NCBI GenBank assembly: GCA_041665785.1
Contig: JBAYIE010000005.1
Coordinates: 1 to 64,000 of the forward strand
Origin: JBAYIE01 sp041665785
Lineage (GTDB): Bacteria > Bacteroidota > Bacteroidia > UKL13-3
Reading direction: 5' to 3'
Length of the DNA stretch: 64,000 bases
This document shows positions 51,514 through 59,705 of this stretch, piece after piece. Under the pieces are notes generated by a model. The model was given only the letters and a program-made list of their open reading frames with translations, had not been told where the DNA came from and did no database searches. Each line of letters starts with the position of its first letter. Position 1 is the stretch's first letter. Both the position numbers and the translations under genes were made by a program.

Positions 51514-51730
51514 GGCCTTCGTTTCCATTTAAGCATCGCATTTAAAAAAGTTCCTTTTTACTCATGAATAATATCCAGGATTTAATAGTTAGAAATGTGT
51601 GCTTAGCTTATTTCTTAAAAAAAGAATTTAAGACACCGAAGCATAAAATCATGTTAAGCCTAGTTGCAATAGTGCTCATAGTCCGTGTATGAATTTATCC
51701 CGGACAGCACTGATTAAGATCAGCGTTTTT

Positions 51731-52609
51731 TCAGATCCAACCTTTACGTTTAAACCAACCGTAAATTATCAGACTCAGTACGGCCATAAATCCCCACACC
51801 AGAGGATAAGCCATTTCATATTCCAGTTCCGGCATATGTCTGAAATTCATGCCGTATACACCTACCAAAAAAGTGAGAGGTAAAAAGAAAGCCGAGAAGG
51901 TGGTTAAGACACGCATCACTTCATTGGTACGTTGCGAAGAGATAGAAATATAAATGGAGAGTAAGCTGTTTATATTGTCGTGGAGTTGTTCGGCAATGGT
52001 ATCGTGTTTGGTATAATAATCTTTCAATTCCTGATAACTGGTTGATTTACGGTGCGCGGGAGCTGACTTAACCACAACCTCTTCAGCCAGGTTCAATAAT
52101 TTACGAATCACATAAATGCGCCGCTTGATGCGGTATAAGCTCTTTAACAAATCGGGGATCCGCTTTTTCAGAAAGATGCGGGATTCATAAAAATCTATAT
52201 CCTTATCCAGTTTGGTCATTGGATGTTCGTATGTTTTCAAAGCCGAATAAAGCAATTTATACAAGAGTTCATGGACGGCAAGCGACTTGTTATGACCGAA
52301 CTCAACCGGAAAATCATACGGAAGGCGATGAATGGTAATCAAAAATTTTGATCCTGCAAAAATGGAAAGTTTGCGGCTGATCTGCTGAATGGTGTCGGCA
52401 TCGGCAGTACAGGCAGCATCGTAATAACGGATGATCATAAACTGCACATCATCGATGGATTCAAATTTTGGAAGATGATCCGGTTGCAGACAATCTTTAA
52501 CGGCCTCTGCATGCAATTTGTACTCGGCAGTCAGATCGATCAGTTCCGATTCGGTAGGATGCGTTACATCTATCCAGTGAAAGTGTGCGAATTCAACCCT
52601 GTTGATCAT
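51731..52609 (-). CDS. corA: CorA-type magnesium/cobalt channel
   Basis: A 292-residue CorA-family divalent cation channel. A long cytoplasmic funnel domain (FHWIDVTHPTESELIDLTAEYKLH ...) with KFLITIHRLPYDFP is followed by LHDNINSLLSIYISISSQRTNEVMRVLTTFSAFFLPLTFLVGVYGMNF. The signature GMN lies in the loop after TM1 (about 263), and TM2 is AYPLVWGFMAVLSLIIYGWFKRK. Slightly shorter than E. coli CorA (316). The -7 box 5 bases before its ATG suggests a short or absent leader. Confidence 0.95.
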   Translation of the reverse strand: MINRVEFAHFHWIDVTHPTESELIDLTAEYKLHAEAVKDCLQPDHLPKFESIDDVQFMIIRYYDAACTADADTIQQISRKLSIFAGSKFLITIHRLPYDFPVEFGHNKSLAVHELLYKLLYSALKTYEHPMTKLDKDIDFYESRIFLKKRIPDLLKSLYRIKRRIYVIRKLLNLAEEVVVKSAPAHRKSTSYQELKDYYTKHDTIAEQLHDNINSLLSIYISISSQRTNEVMRVLTTFSAFFLPLTFLVGVYGMNFRHMPELEYEMAYPLVWGFMAVLSLIIYGWFKRKGWI

Positions 52610-52614
52610 ACAAT

Positions 52615-52622
52615 CAAATATA
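52615..52622 (-). promoter_or_regulatory. -7 box TATATTTG of corA
   Basis: On the minus strand TATATTTG matches TAnnTTTG; only 5 bases (ATTGT) separate it from the corA ATG at 52609, so the mRNA may be leaderless. Confidence 0.5.
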
Positions 52623-52700
52623 GAAGAATATTCAGAGTGAGAACAGGATGTAAATTATATTACAAACTATTGCAAAGGAGGTACAGATGATAACACCCGA

Positions 52701-53210
52701 TCAAGGTGTTTGAACTGTATCTTTTTCTTTAAAGCTCTCAAAGATTTCTTCCGGAGTTTTACCCATGTTTTGCAAAGCCAGTTGTGCATCTTCCGTCAGT
52801 TCGCTTTTGGGATATTTTTTAATAAAATCGGTATAAACGCGGGTAGCCTGAGCTTCATCGTGCAAGCTGTTTTCGTAAATATACCCCTGCAAAAAAAGTG
52901 CTTCTTCGCTGATGTGATGATTGGGGTATTTTTCCATGATACGGTTAAACAATTCAATGGCTTCGAGATGTTGAGCCATTACGTTGCAGCGTTGAGCGGC
53001 TTTAAACATGAACTCGGGAGCCAATTCGTCGTCGGGATATTTTTCAGCAAACTCCAGGTAACTCTTTTTTAATTTTTCGATATGCTCCGGACTGAACAGG
53101 CTGTCTTGACCTTCCATGGCTTTAATCTCCGCCATTGCTTTTTCTTTGGGCGAATCGCAGGCGGAGAACAGAACCAGAGCGACCAATGTAAAAATGTACA
53201 GAATTCTCAT
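52701..53210 (-). CDS. TPR/BamD-like lipoprotein
   Basis: A 169-residue lipoprotein starting MRILYIFTLVALVLFSACDSP with lipobox FSAC. Its helical pairs FAEKYPDDELAPEFMFKAAQRCNVM, AIELFNRIMEKYPNHHISEEALFLQGYIYEN and RVYTDFIKKYPKSELTEDAQLALQNMG are the BamD/outer-membrane TPR pattern with YPxx turns. It may belong to an outer-membrane assembly or cell-envelope scaffold. ATG at 53210 is favoured over 53264 because it begins at the signal peptide. Confidence 0.82.
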   Translation of the reverse strand: MRILYIFTLVALVLFSACDSPKEKAMAEIKAMEGQDSLFSPEHIEKLKKSYLEFAEKYPDDELAPEFMFKAAQRCNVMAQHLEAIELFNRIMEKYPNHHISEEALFLQGYIYENSLHDEAQATRVYTDFIKKYPKSELTEDAQLALQNMGKTPEEIFESFKEKDTVQTP

Positions 53211-53265
53211 GTAGTTGGGTTGACTTATTGCTACGAAAATGCAGGTATAAAAAGTTTTCGCCAAA

Positions 53266-53625
53266 TTAATATTGACCGGTTCTCAACATAACCAGCGTAC
53301 AGGCTTCAACCGGTTCAATACCGCTTTGCCGGAGGAGTTGCTCAAAGGCAGGATTTTCGGTACCCGGATTGAATATTACGCGTTTGGGTTTCAACATCAG
53401 GATGGGTTGCACAAAGGTTTCCTGATGTTGCGGGTTGAGGTATAACGTTACCGTATCAAAAGTTTCGTGGGCCGGAAATTCGTCCGTTATGGGCTGATCT
53501 CCAATTTGACCGGTTTGTTTTCCAAAGGCTACCAATGGATGTCCGTACTCCTGCAATAATTGGGTAGCCAGATAGGCATAGCGTGAAGGGTTGGGTGATG
53601 CGCCCATGACAAGGGTCTTTTTCAT
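53266..53625 (-). CDS. CoA-binding protein
   Basis: A 119-residue CoA_binding_2-type Rossmann protein: KTLVMGASPNPSRYAYLATQLLQEYGHPLVAFG, TVTLYLNPQHQETFVQPILMLKPKRVIFNPG and the final EACTLVMLRTGQY. Such proteins (YccU-like) bind CoA or related nucleotides; physiological role unknown. It follows the TPR lipoprotein gene in transcription order on the minus strand, separated by 55 bases. Confidence 0.9.
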   Translation of the reverse strand: MKKTLVMGASPNPSRYAYLATQLLQEYGHPLVAFGKQTGQIGDQPITDEFPAHETFDTVTLYLNPQHQETFVQPILMLKPKRVIFNPGTENPAFEQLLRQSGIEPVEACTLVMLRTGQY

Positions 53626-53709
53626 ATCAAATGCATTTAATAAGGTAACAACCCTGCTAGCGCTTTGGTTTTAAAGGGGACAAAGTTCAGGTTTTGCGGC
53701 AAAAGTAGA

Positions 53710-54393
53710 TTATAAAGAAAACCCCAATAGAAAGCCAAACGTGAAGCCAAATTTGCTGTAAGGATCGGTTCCAAAACTTTCAGGAGGGTTGTTTTCGTTG
53801 ATATCAGAAGAAGGGAAAGCCATGTCGATGCCAAAATAATAATCCACTAAAAAATGATTGGACACTGCTTCCCGGCCATATTTAAAACCAATTTTGGTGA
53901 ATGCAATTTCATTTTTATAACTACCAGAATAATTCGTTGTTGGGGGAGGTGAACTTCTTAATGCATAGGTACGATCGAGCGTATACGTATAGCGCGAAAA
54001 ACAAATACCAAAATAACCTCCATCGGGCGCCCCTTCATCGTGATCGGTTACGAAATATTTGGAATCATACGACCAGCCAAAACCGGTCATTTTGGATGTG
54101 AAATTATAATCGCCGTTGCTAATCGGACGGGTAGAGCCTGCTTCATTTTCACGCGAGTATGGAAAATGTATAGTCAATCCAACGGCAACGCGATCGCCGA
54201 GCGTGCGTTCGTATCCAATACTGAATGCGTGATTGGGTTGATAAAACTCTATGCCGGCATCGGAGTTTATTGTGCCTTCTGTGTTAAAATTTGAATTATA
54301 GGTATAACTCAATAGTTTAAAGTTGTTGCGTTGAGCGAATGTGTGCGATGCAGTAAAGAGGATCAGGAAGATCAAAGAAAATTTCTTGTTCAT
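53710..54393 (-). CDS. Outer-membrane beta-barrel-like secreted protein, unknown
   Basis: A 227-residue exported protein: MNKKFSLIFLILFTASHTFAQ signal peptide, then alternating aromatic/polar strands (FSIGYERTLGDRVAVGLTIHFPYS, YFGICFSRYTYTL, FTKIGFKYGREAV) and a C-terminal hydrophobic FGFTFGFLLGFSL, consistent with a small outer-membrane barrel. No family recognised. It lies 7 bases downstream of the protease gene, so probably in one operon. Confidence 0.75.
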   Translation of the reverse strand: MNKKFSLIFLILFTASHTFAQRNNFKLLSYTYNSNFNTEGTINSDAGIEFYQPNHAFSIGYERTLGDRVAVGLTIHFPYSRENEAGSTRPISNGDYNFTSKMTGFGWSYDSKYFVTDHDEGAPDGGYFGICFSRYTYTLDRTYALRSSPPPTTNYSGSYKNEIAFTKIGFKYGREAVSNHFLVDYYFGIDMAFPSSDINENNPPESFGTDPYSKFGFTFGFLLGFSL

Positions 54394-54400
54394 TTTTCAG

Positions 54401-55903
54401 CTATTTTTTTACAATCAACTCTTTTAATTGAAGCACTTCGCGAATGGTATTGGAAGGGATGCAGAAACCAATTCCTTCAATACCTTTGCCTACCAGTTTC
54501 ATGGTTACCATTCCTATTACTTCGCCCCGGTCGTTGATCAGCGGGCCACCACTGTTGCCCGAATTGATGCTCACATCGGTTTGCAGGTAGATCCGGTCTT
54601 CAAACTTTCTTCGGCCACTTACAATTCCTTTGCTTACACTTTGACCCAGGGAAATATCTTCCGGTGTACCGATGCAGAAAACTTCTTCACCAACGCTGGT
54701 ACTGTCGGAGTTGCCCAGATAGGTGGCTTTAAATCCTGCACCGCTCAGTTTAAGCAAGGCAATGTCGTATTGTTCATCCCAACGGATTACATCAGCATTC
54801 AGGGTAATGTTCTGATCCAGCATTACGTTTACTTTTTCCTTGCCTTTGATCACATGGTAATTGGTAATGAGGTAACCGTCTTTGGAAATGATATAACCGC
54901 TTCCATGTCCTTCGTCGTGTTGAATGGTTACCACACTTTTGGTTAAGGTGCTTATCATCTCGCTGGTTTTTTTGAAAACCGGACGGATTCCGGTCAGCAC
55001 AGCCAGTTGTTCCGCTTTGTTTACAGACATGCTTTTCTGCCCCTGTACACCCCGGAGGAATTGATAGAGTTCAGCATCGTCGGACAGGTTCAGGCAATAT
55101 TCGCTCAGCATCGAATGGATCACGCTGCGACGGTCATCTCCTTCCATCGTTCTTTTGATATCGGATGCAATCACCTTCACCGGAGATTTTTCGTTTCCTT
55201 TATAAAAGCACCAATCCACTTCCATATTGCATTGGGTAAAATTATTACCGGCTTTGCTGCTGATATTCATTTGAAGTTTTTTGATCACAGGTTTCACAGA
55301 AATTTCCTGTCCGTGACCCACATACTTAAAGTTTTTGTCGCGGTTGCATCCAGAAACCAGGTATGGCGAGCCTGACCAGATCTTGCAAAAAGATTCTTTG
55401 TAAGAGCGCGAATCGAACTGATTGATTTTAAAAATTAGTTCTTCTCTCAGGTGATTACCAATCTTGTATCCTTCGGAAATGTCCCACTGGATATCTTGTA
55501 TAGTAAGGTCAAGCTTTTCGAGTGAATCGGCCCATTTGCGTTTGAGGATAGCGTATACCGATTGTTTGTCAAACTTGCGGATATTACCTGAAGGATAATC
55601 AATCAGGCAGGGGATACAAAATAACATGGCATCTATGAAAGCTGCTCCTTTTAGTTCGGAAGAAGTCAATTCGGTATTGGCTGACATATAGCCTTCTTTT
55701 TCAAAAACCAGGTTTACCGTAGCTGCAGGTTTCAGCGTAAGTGTGGTGGGGCTTGTACCCAACAATTCGTGGTCGGTATTGTAAATTTTTACATCCGGTA
55801 CATTGGCCGAGAAGTTAACCTGATGTCCTTTTTTGTTGATGAGTGTGGCACAGCTCCCGAGCGTAAACATTAACAAAAAGGCAATAAGAATTTTATTCAG
55901 CAT
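54401..55903 (-). CDS. Lipoprotein trypsin-like serine protease (HtrA-like, no PDZ) with PEGA-like domain
   Basis: A 500-residue lipoprotein with lipobox TLGSC (Cys18), a PEGA-like domain (VKIYNTDHELLGTSPTTLTLKPAATVNLVFEKEGY, about 36-75), a long middle region of unknown fold (about 76-315), and a C-terminal trypsin/HtrA-like domain. The catalytic triad is intact: His in YLITNYHVIKG, Asp in EQYDIALLKL, Ser in INSGNSGGPLINDRGEVIGMV. It ends soon after the protease domain, so the PDZ domains of DegP/DegS are missing. Probably a periplasmic or surface envelope quality-control enzyme. The barrel gene follows. Confidence 0.88.
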   Translation of the reverse strand: MLNKILIAFLLMFTLGSCATLINKKGHQVNFSANVPDVKIYNTDHELLGTSPTTLTLKPAATVNLVFEKEGYMSANTELTSSELKGAAFIDAMLFCIPCLIDYPSGNIRKFDKQSVYAILKRKWADSLEKLDLTIQDIQWDISEGYKIGNHLREELIFKINQFDSRSYKESFCKIWSGSPYLVSGCNRDKNFKYVGHGQEISVKPVIKKLQMNISSKAGNNFTQCNMEVDWCFYKGNEKSPVKVIASDIKRTMEGDDRRSVIHSMLSEYCLNLSDDAELYQFLRGVQGQKSMSVNKAEQLAVLTGIRPVFKKTSEMISTLTKSVVTIQHDEGHGSGYIISKDGYLITNYHVIKGKEKVNVMLDQNITLNADVIRWDEQYDIALLKLSGAGFKATYLGNSDSTSVGEEVFCIGTPEDISLGQSVSKGIVSGRRKFEDRIYLQTDVSINSGNSGGPLINDRGEVIGMVTMKLVGKGIEGIGFCIPSNTIREVLQLKELIVKK

Positions 55904-55978
55904 TTTAACCGGGTTTAACGGGCATGAGTTTATATATTAGAGAAAACAATCCAGTAAGGAGAATTCTCCTTGTTCAGC

Positions 55979-57448
55979 TTATGATTTTGTGGGCAGATGA
56001 ATGCGTAGAATTTTATATTTTTTTATCTTTGGCAGAATTAAAATTAATTCGTTATCGCTTGCTGAATAAAGTTCAGCGCCACCTATATAAAGATCCTCTG
56101 CTTGTTTTGGCCCAAAGAGCAACTGATTTTTAATGGTCCCATTTTCGTCAATAGTAGTGCAAATCAATCCGGGATCCGGATTTACGGCGTAATCAAAGTG
56201 TATCAAATTAAGTTGATTGTTTCGTATTAACGATATACATGATAATTGGCTCGATTCCTGCAAATTATTCTCCTGTCGTTTGTTGATCCCTTTTTGCCAG
56301 GCCACTTCACCATTGGGTAAAAACTCTGTAGCGATTAGTTCGTTTGTATGTCTGTACGTGGTATTAAAACTACCTGACTGCTTTGTAACCGTGTAGTTCA
56401 CTTCACCTATCAGGATAATATTACCATTTGCTTTTATATGAGCCGTTTTAAAACTCATGTAATCAATTGATAAATCTTTTTCCTTAGAGAACTTCTTCTT
56501 CGGATAAATCGATTGATAAACATCTACACCAAACTCGGTTTTGGTTTCCATTTCTTTATACAGTGTTGCAGCATTATGAACCGAAAGAACAAACCCGGAA
56601 TTGTTTCCTTTCATTTCTTTTCTGCACATACCCCCTACAATAATTTTATCAGGTGTGGCAAATAACTTAACACCTGATATTACAGATGCATTGGCCAGTG
56701 TGAGTTCTTCTTCTGACAGTTTCCCGGTTTGCATTTCATATTTTAAAAGATAAAAACCGGATGGGCTCACTTTCTTTCGTTTTTTAGCCTGATTGTCGAC
56801 CACACTCACCAAAAAATAGACATTGGAATTGCTTATGAGGTTTGAATGAACAACAAATTCATCACCTGCATAAGGTAATTCAATTTTATACTCACCTAAG
56901 ATATTGAAGGAAGGATCAAATTCTTTAATAATCATTTCATGTTCCCTGGTATTTTTGTTGTCCTTTTTTTGTGCTTTGGTCAACTGAACCCAGGATTTGA
57001 TATAAAATGATTTTTTTGAATCGGAGAGAACTGCATTCCAGTCCGCTTCCTCAGTGACGAGTTGATCTATTTTGGTTAAATCGCTTTGTTCACTGTTTTC
57101 TATAGAATAGGTAAGGGCATACAATGAATTAATCTTACTTTTAACTCCGCTTGCGAAGACATACATTTTATCATTCAACATCAAATCATGTTGGAATTTG
57201 TTCAGGTTTAATGATTTCACCTTTTTCCAGTCCAATTCCTTGCTTGAAACCAGCTCAAGTTCAGCTGAATAGTTTTCAATATACCGGCCTCGGAGAATAA
57301 CCGGACCATTGTTAAAACTACCTAAATACTGACTGTAAAACCAAATGCTTTCTGACTTGTATTGCGGGGAATAATCAATTTTAATCTTTTGTGCCAGTAA
57401 AGTTTGAGCCAGCAAGAGGATGCATAAAAATGTAAATATTTTCTTCAT
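55979..57448 (-). CDS. Secreted protein, unknown
   Basis: A 489-residue exported protein. Signal peptide MKKIFTFLCILLLAQTLLAQ; then beta-rich repeats with KDLSIDYMSFKTAHIKANGNIILIGEVNYTVTKQ and LIATEFLPNGEVAWQKGINKRQ. The pattern resembles beta-propeller-like exported proteins of Bacteroidetes but no family is certain. Spacing of 75 bases to the protease gene makes an operon possible. The 239 bases upstream, between it and odhB, hold nothing I can assign. Confidence 0.75.
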   Translation of the reverse strand: MKKIFTFLCILLLAQTLLAQKIKIDYSPQYKSESIWFYSQYLGSFNNGPVILRGRYIENYSAELELVSSKELDWKKVKSLNLNKFQHDLMLNDKMYVFASGVKSKINSLYALTYSIENSEQSDLTKIDQLVTEEADWNAVLSDSKKSFYIKSWVQLTKAQKKDNKNTREHEMIIKEFDPSFNILGEYKIELPYAGDEFVVHSNLISNSNVYFLVSVVDNQAKKRKKVSPSGFYLLKYEMQTGKLSEEELTLANASVISGVKLFATPDKIIVGGMCRKEMKGNNSGFVLSVHNAATLYKEMETKTEFGVDVYQSIYPKKKFSKEKDLSIDYMSFKTAHIKANGNIILIGEVNYTVTKQSGSFNTTYRHTNELIATEFLPNGEVAWQKGINKRQENNLQESSQLSCISLIRNNQLNLIHFDYAVNPDPGLICTTIDENGTIKNQLLFGPKQAEDLYIGGAELYSASDNELILILPKIKKYKILRIHLPTKS

Positions 57449-57687
57449 AGTCTACGGGTTTTGTTAAACGATATTAATCGCTTACAAGAACAATTCAAAC
57501 TCTGCATAGTGCAAAAAAACTTTCGATCAAAGAACTATTCGTTGGAATATTTCCTCACAAGCCTTGTTGGCAAAGACTTTGGAACGGGCAAATAATAATA
57601 GAAGAATATCCAGGAAAGGATAAAAAAGAATGAATCTTAAATAAGGGTTATGTGTAAACGGAGAGCAAAATCTGACCGGAGTCAACC

Positions 57688-58896
57688 TTACAATCCCAGC
57701 ACCATTTTGTTCGGGTCATGTCCTTCGGTGAGCAGTAATACCGGATTTTCGAGGCATTGTTTCACCTTTACCAAAAAGCCTACCGATTCTTTGCCATCGA
57801 TGATACGGTGATCGTAACTCAATGCTACATACATGATGGGGCGGATCACAATTTGTCCGTCTTTTACAACCGGTCGTTCCACAATATTGTGCATGCCCAG
57901 AATGGCAGATTGCGGTGCATTGATGATGGGCGTGCTGAGCATGCTTCCGAAAACACCACCGTTGGTAATCGTAAAAGTTCCGCCACTCATTTCTTCGAGC
58001 GATAATTTATTTTCGCGTGCTTTGGCTGCAAGGGCCGCCACTTCTTTTTCGATCTCAGCAAGCGATAAACTCTCGGCATTGCGGATCACCGGAACTACCA
58101 GTCCTTTGGGCGCGCTTACAGCAATAGAGATATCGCAGTAATCGTGGTAGATAAGAGATTCTCCGTTGATATAGGCATTTACTGCAGGAAATTGTTTGAG
58201 TGCAACTGTAACAGCTTTGGTGAAGAAACTCATGAAGCCGAGGTTTACTCCAAATTGTTCCTTGAACGTATTCTTATATTGATTACGCAAGTCCATGATG
58301 GGTTTCATGTCCACTTCGTTGAACGTAGTGAGCATGGCAGTCTCGTTTTTCACAGCCACCAAACGTTTGGATACAGTTTTACGCAACGATGTCATTTTCT
58401 CGGTGCGCTCGTTGCGCGATTTGGTTTCGTTGCGTGTGGTTTTGAGTTCTGCGTTTACAGCATCGGATTTGGTAATGCGTCCATCTTTTCCGCTTCCTTT
58501 CACATCAGCCGGTGAGATATTTTTTTCGGCCAGAATTTTTGCAGCTGCCGGAGAAGGAAAAGGTTTGTTTCCTTCTTTGATTGGTTCAGTCGTTTTGATT
58601 TCTGCCTTCTTCACCGGTTCCTCTTTGGTTGCCGGTTTATCGATACCGGCCGGCCGTGTGGCCGAAGTATCAATACTGGCTATTCGGTCACCGATTTTAA
58701 GGGTATCGCCTTCGTTGCCAAATGTAGTGAGGGTTCCGGCGGCCTCGGCATTGAGTTCAAACGTGGCTTTATCGCTTTCGAGTTCGCACAGCAATTCGTC
58801 CATTTCCACAAAATCGCCTGTTTTACGGTTCCAGCGGGCAATGGTTACTTCGCTGATGGATTCTCCTACGGTGGGTACTTTTATATCTATGATCAT
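57688..58896 (-). CDS. odhB: Dihydrolipoyllysine succinyltransferase, E2 of 2-oxoglutarate dehydrogenase
   Basis: About 402 residues: lipoyl domain IIDIKVPTVGESISEVTIARWNRKTGDFVEMDELLCELESDKATFELNAE, with the lipoyl Lys in SDKAT; an E3-binding domain (PSPAAAKILAEKNISPADVKGSGKDGRITKSD); and the catalytic domain with LSYDHRIIDGKESVGFLVKVKQ, whose His and Asp form the active site. It transfers succinyl to CoA in the TCA cycle. E1 and E3 genes are not adjacent, which is a split arrangement. The start is set at 58896 (MIIDIKVP) because a consensus -7 box (58924-58931) lies inside the upstream extension to 58926. Confidence 0.94.
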   Translation of the reverse strand: MIIDIKVPTVGESISEVTIARWNRKTGDFVEMDELLCELESDKATFELNAEAAGTLTTFGNEGDTLKIGDRIASIDTSATRPAGIDKPATKEEPVKKAEIKTTEPIKEGNKPFPSPAAAKILAEKNISPADVKGSGKDGRITKSDAVNAELKTTRNETKSRNERTEKMTSLRKTVSKRLVAVKNETAMLTTFNEVDMKPIMDLRNQYKNTFKEQFGVNLGFMSFFTKAVTVALKQFPAVNAYINGESLIYHDYCDISIAVSAPKGLVVPVIRNAESLSLAEIEKEVAALAAKARENKLSLEEMSGGTFTITNGGVFGSMLSTPIINAPQSAILGMHNIVERPVVKDGQIVIRPIMYVALSYDHRIIDGKESVGFLVKVKQCLENPVLLLTEGHDPNKMVLGL

Positions 58897-58923
58897 AAGG
58901 TGGGTAAGCCTGTAATTGCGCAG

Positions 58924-58931
58924 CAAATGTA
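58924..58931 (-). promoter_or_regulatory. -7 box TACATTTG of odhB
   Basis: Minus-strand TACATTTG fits TAnnTTTG exactly, 27 bases before the odhB start at 58896. Confidence 0.65.
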
Positions 58932-58997
58932 GGAAACGATTGGTTGAGGCACAACCAAATAATATGGAGAAGAAACGGAGATCGCTTTTTAATTAAT

Positions 58998-59633
58998 TCA
59001 CCGTTTTTTTACACGAAACAAACTGAACAAGGTTAGTCCAAGTACTGAACCGCTAAAGGCGAGAACCATGTCTTTAACTCCATCCCATACATCGCCCTGC
59101 GTACCCAGATAAGCCATGCCCTGTGCCGGAAAGAACACTTCTGCCACAGCCCATTCCACTATCTCATACAAAGCACTGAAGGATAACAGCAAATTGATGG
59201 GCAAAACCTTACAAACCCATTCAGGCCACTGGAAATGGTTGCGGAAGAAATCGAATAAAGGATACCATGCCAGAAGCCCAAAGCTCGTATGCACAATGCG
59301 GTCGTAATGATTGCGTTTCAGGTCGAGCAGTTCCTGAATCCTGAATCCCAGAGGGTTTTCGGCATAGGTGTATTGCGATCCATATACATGCATAATGGTA
59401 AACAGGAAAATGAAACTATAACTGAGATCGCTGAATTTAAAGCGTTTATAGGTAAAAGCTAAAACAGACAAGGATAATACGGTCAGGGTATTTTCAATGC
59501 ACCAGTTAATGAGATCGGTGGTATGGGTTACTGTATAAATCCAAAACAATCCAAAGAGGAGGAGGTAAACCTGCAGGATTTTATTTTGGCGAAAGTCCGG
59601 CCGGCCCTTTGAAAATGCGGTAGTCCATTTCAT
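58998..59633 (-). CDS. DUF2238 (YjdF-like) integral membrane protein
   Basis: A 211-residue membrane protein of the DUF2238 family with about five or six TM segments. Family motifs: NHYDRIVHTSFGLLAWYPLF and the C-terminal YEIVEWAVAEVFFPAQGMAYLGTQGDVWDGVKDMVLAFSGSVLG. Function not known. The start at 59633 is preceded 7 bases upstream by a TAGCTTGC variant box on the same strand. Confidence 0.9.
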   Translation of the reverse strand: MKWTTAFSKGRPDFRQNKILQVYLLLFGLFWIYTVTHTTDLINWCIENTLTVLSLSVLAFTYKRFKFSDLSYSFIFLFTIMHVYGSQYTYAENPLGFRIQELLDLKRNHYDRIVHTSFGLLAWYPLFDFFRNHFQWPEWVCKVLPINLLLSFSALYEIVEWAVAEVFFPAQGMAYLGTQGDVWDGVKDMVLAFSGSVLGLTLFSLFRVKKR

Positions 59634-59640
59634 ATACCCT

Positions 59641-59648
59641 GCAAGCTA
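59641..59648 (-). promoter_or_regulatory. Candidate -7 box TAGCTTGC
   Basis: On the minus strand TAGCTTGC, a TAnnTTGC variant, precedes the DUF2238 gene at 59633 by 7 bases. Confidence 0.45.
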
Positions 59649-59667
59649 TGCAATGCACAGGAATAAA

Positions 59668-59690
59668 AAAAGCGGCACGAGGCCGCTTTT
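59668..59690. terminator. GC hairpin with T/A runs
   Basis: AAAAGCGGC (59668-59676) pairs with GCCGCTTTT (59682-59690) around a 5-base loop. It lies past the stop of the PKD protein gene (minus strand), where the minus-strand product ends in a T-run, and is upstream of the DUF2238 gene. Confidence 0.85.
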
Positions 59691-59705
59691 AAAGGATTAG
59701 GGAAA

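Noticed and set aside
58295..58915. 206-residue plus-strand frame opposite odhB
   Set aside because: Antisense shadow; low-complexity Ser/Val/Ile composition produced by the complementary strand.
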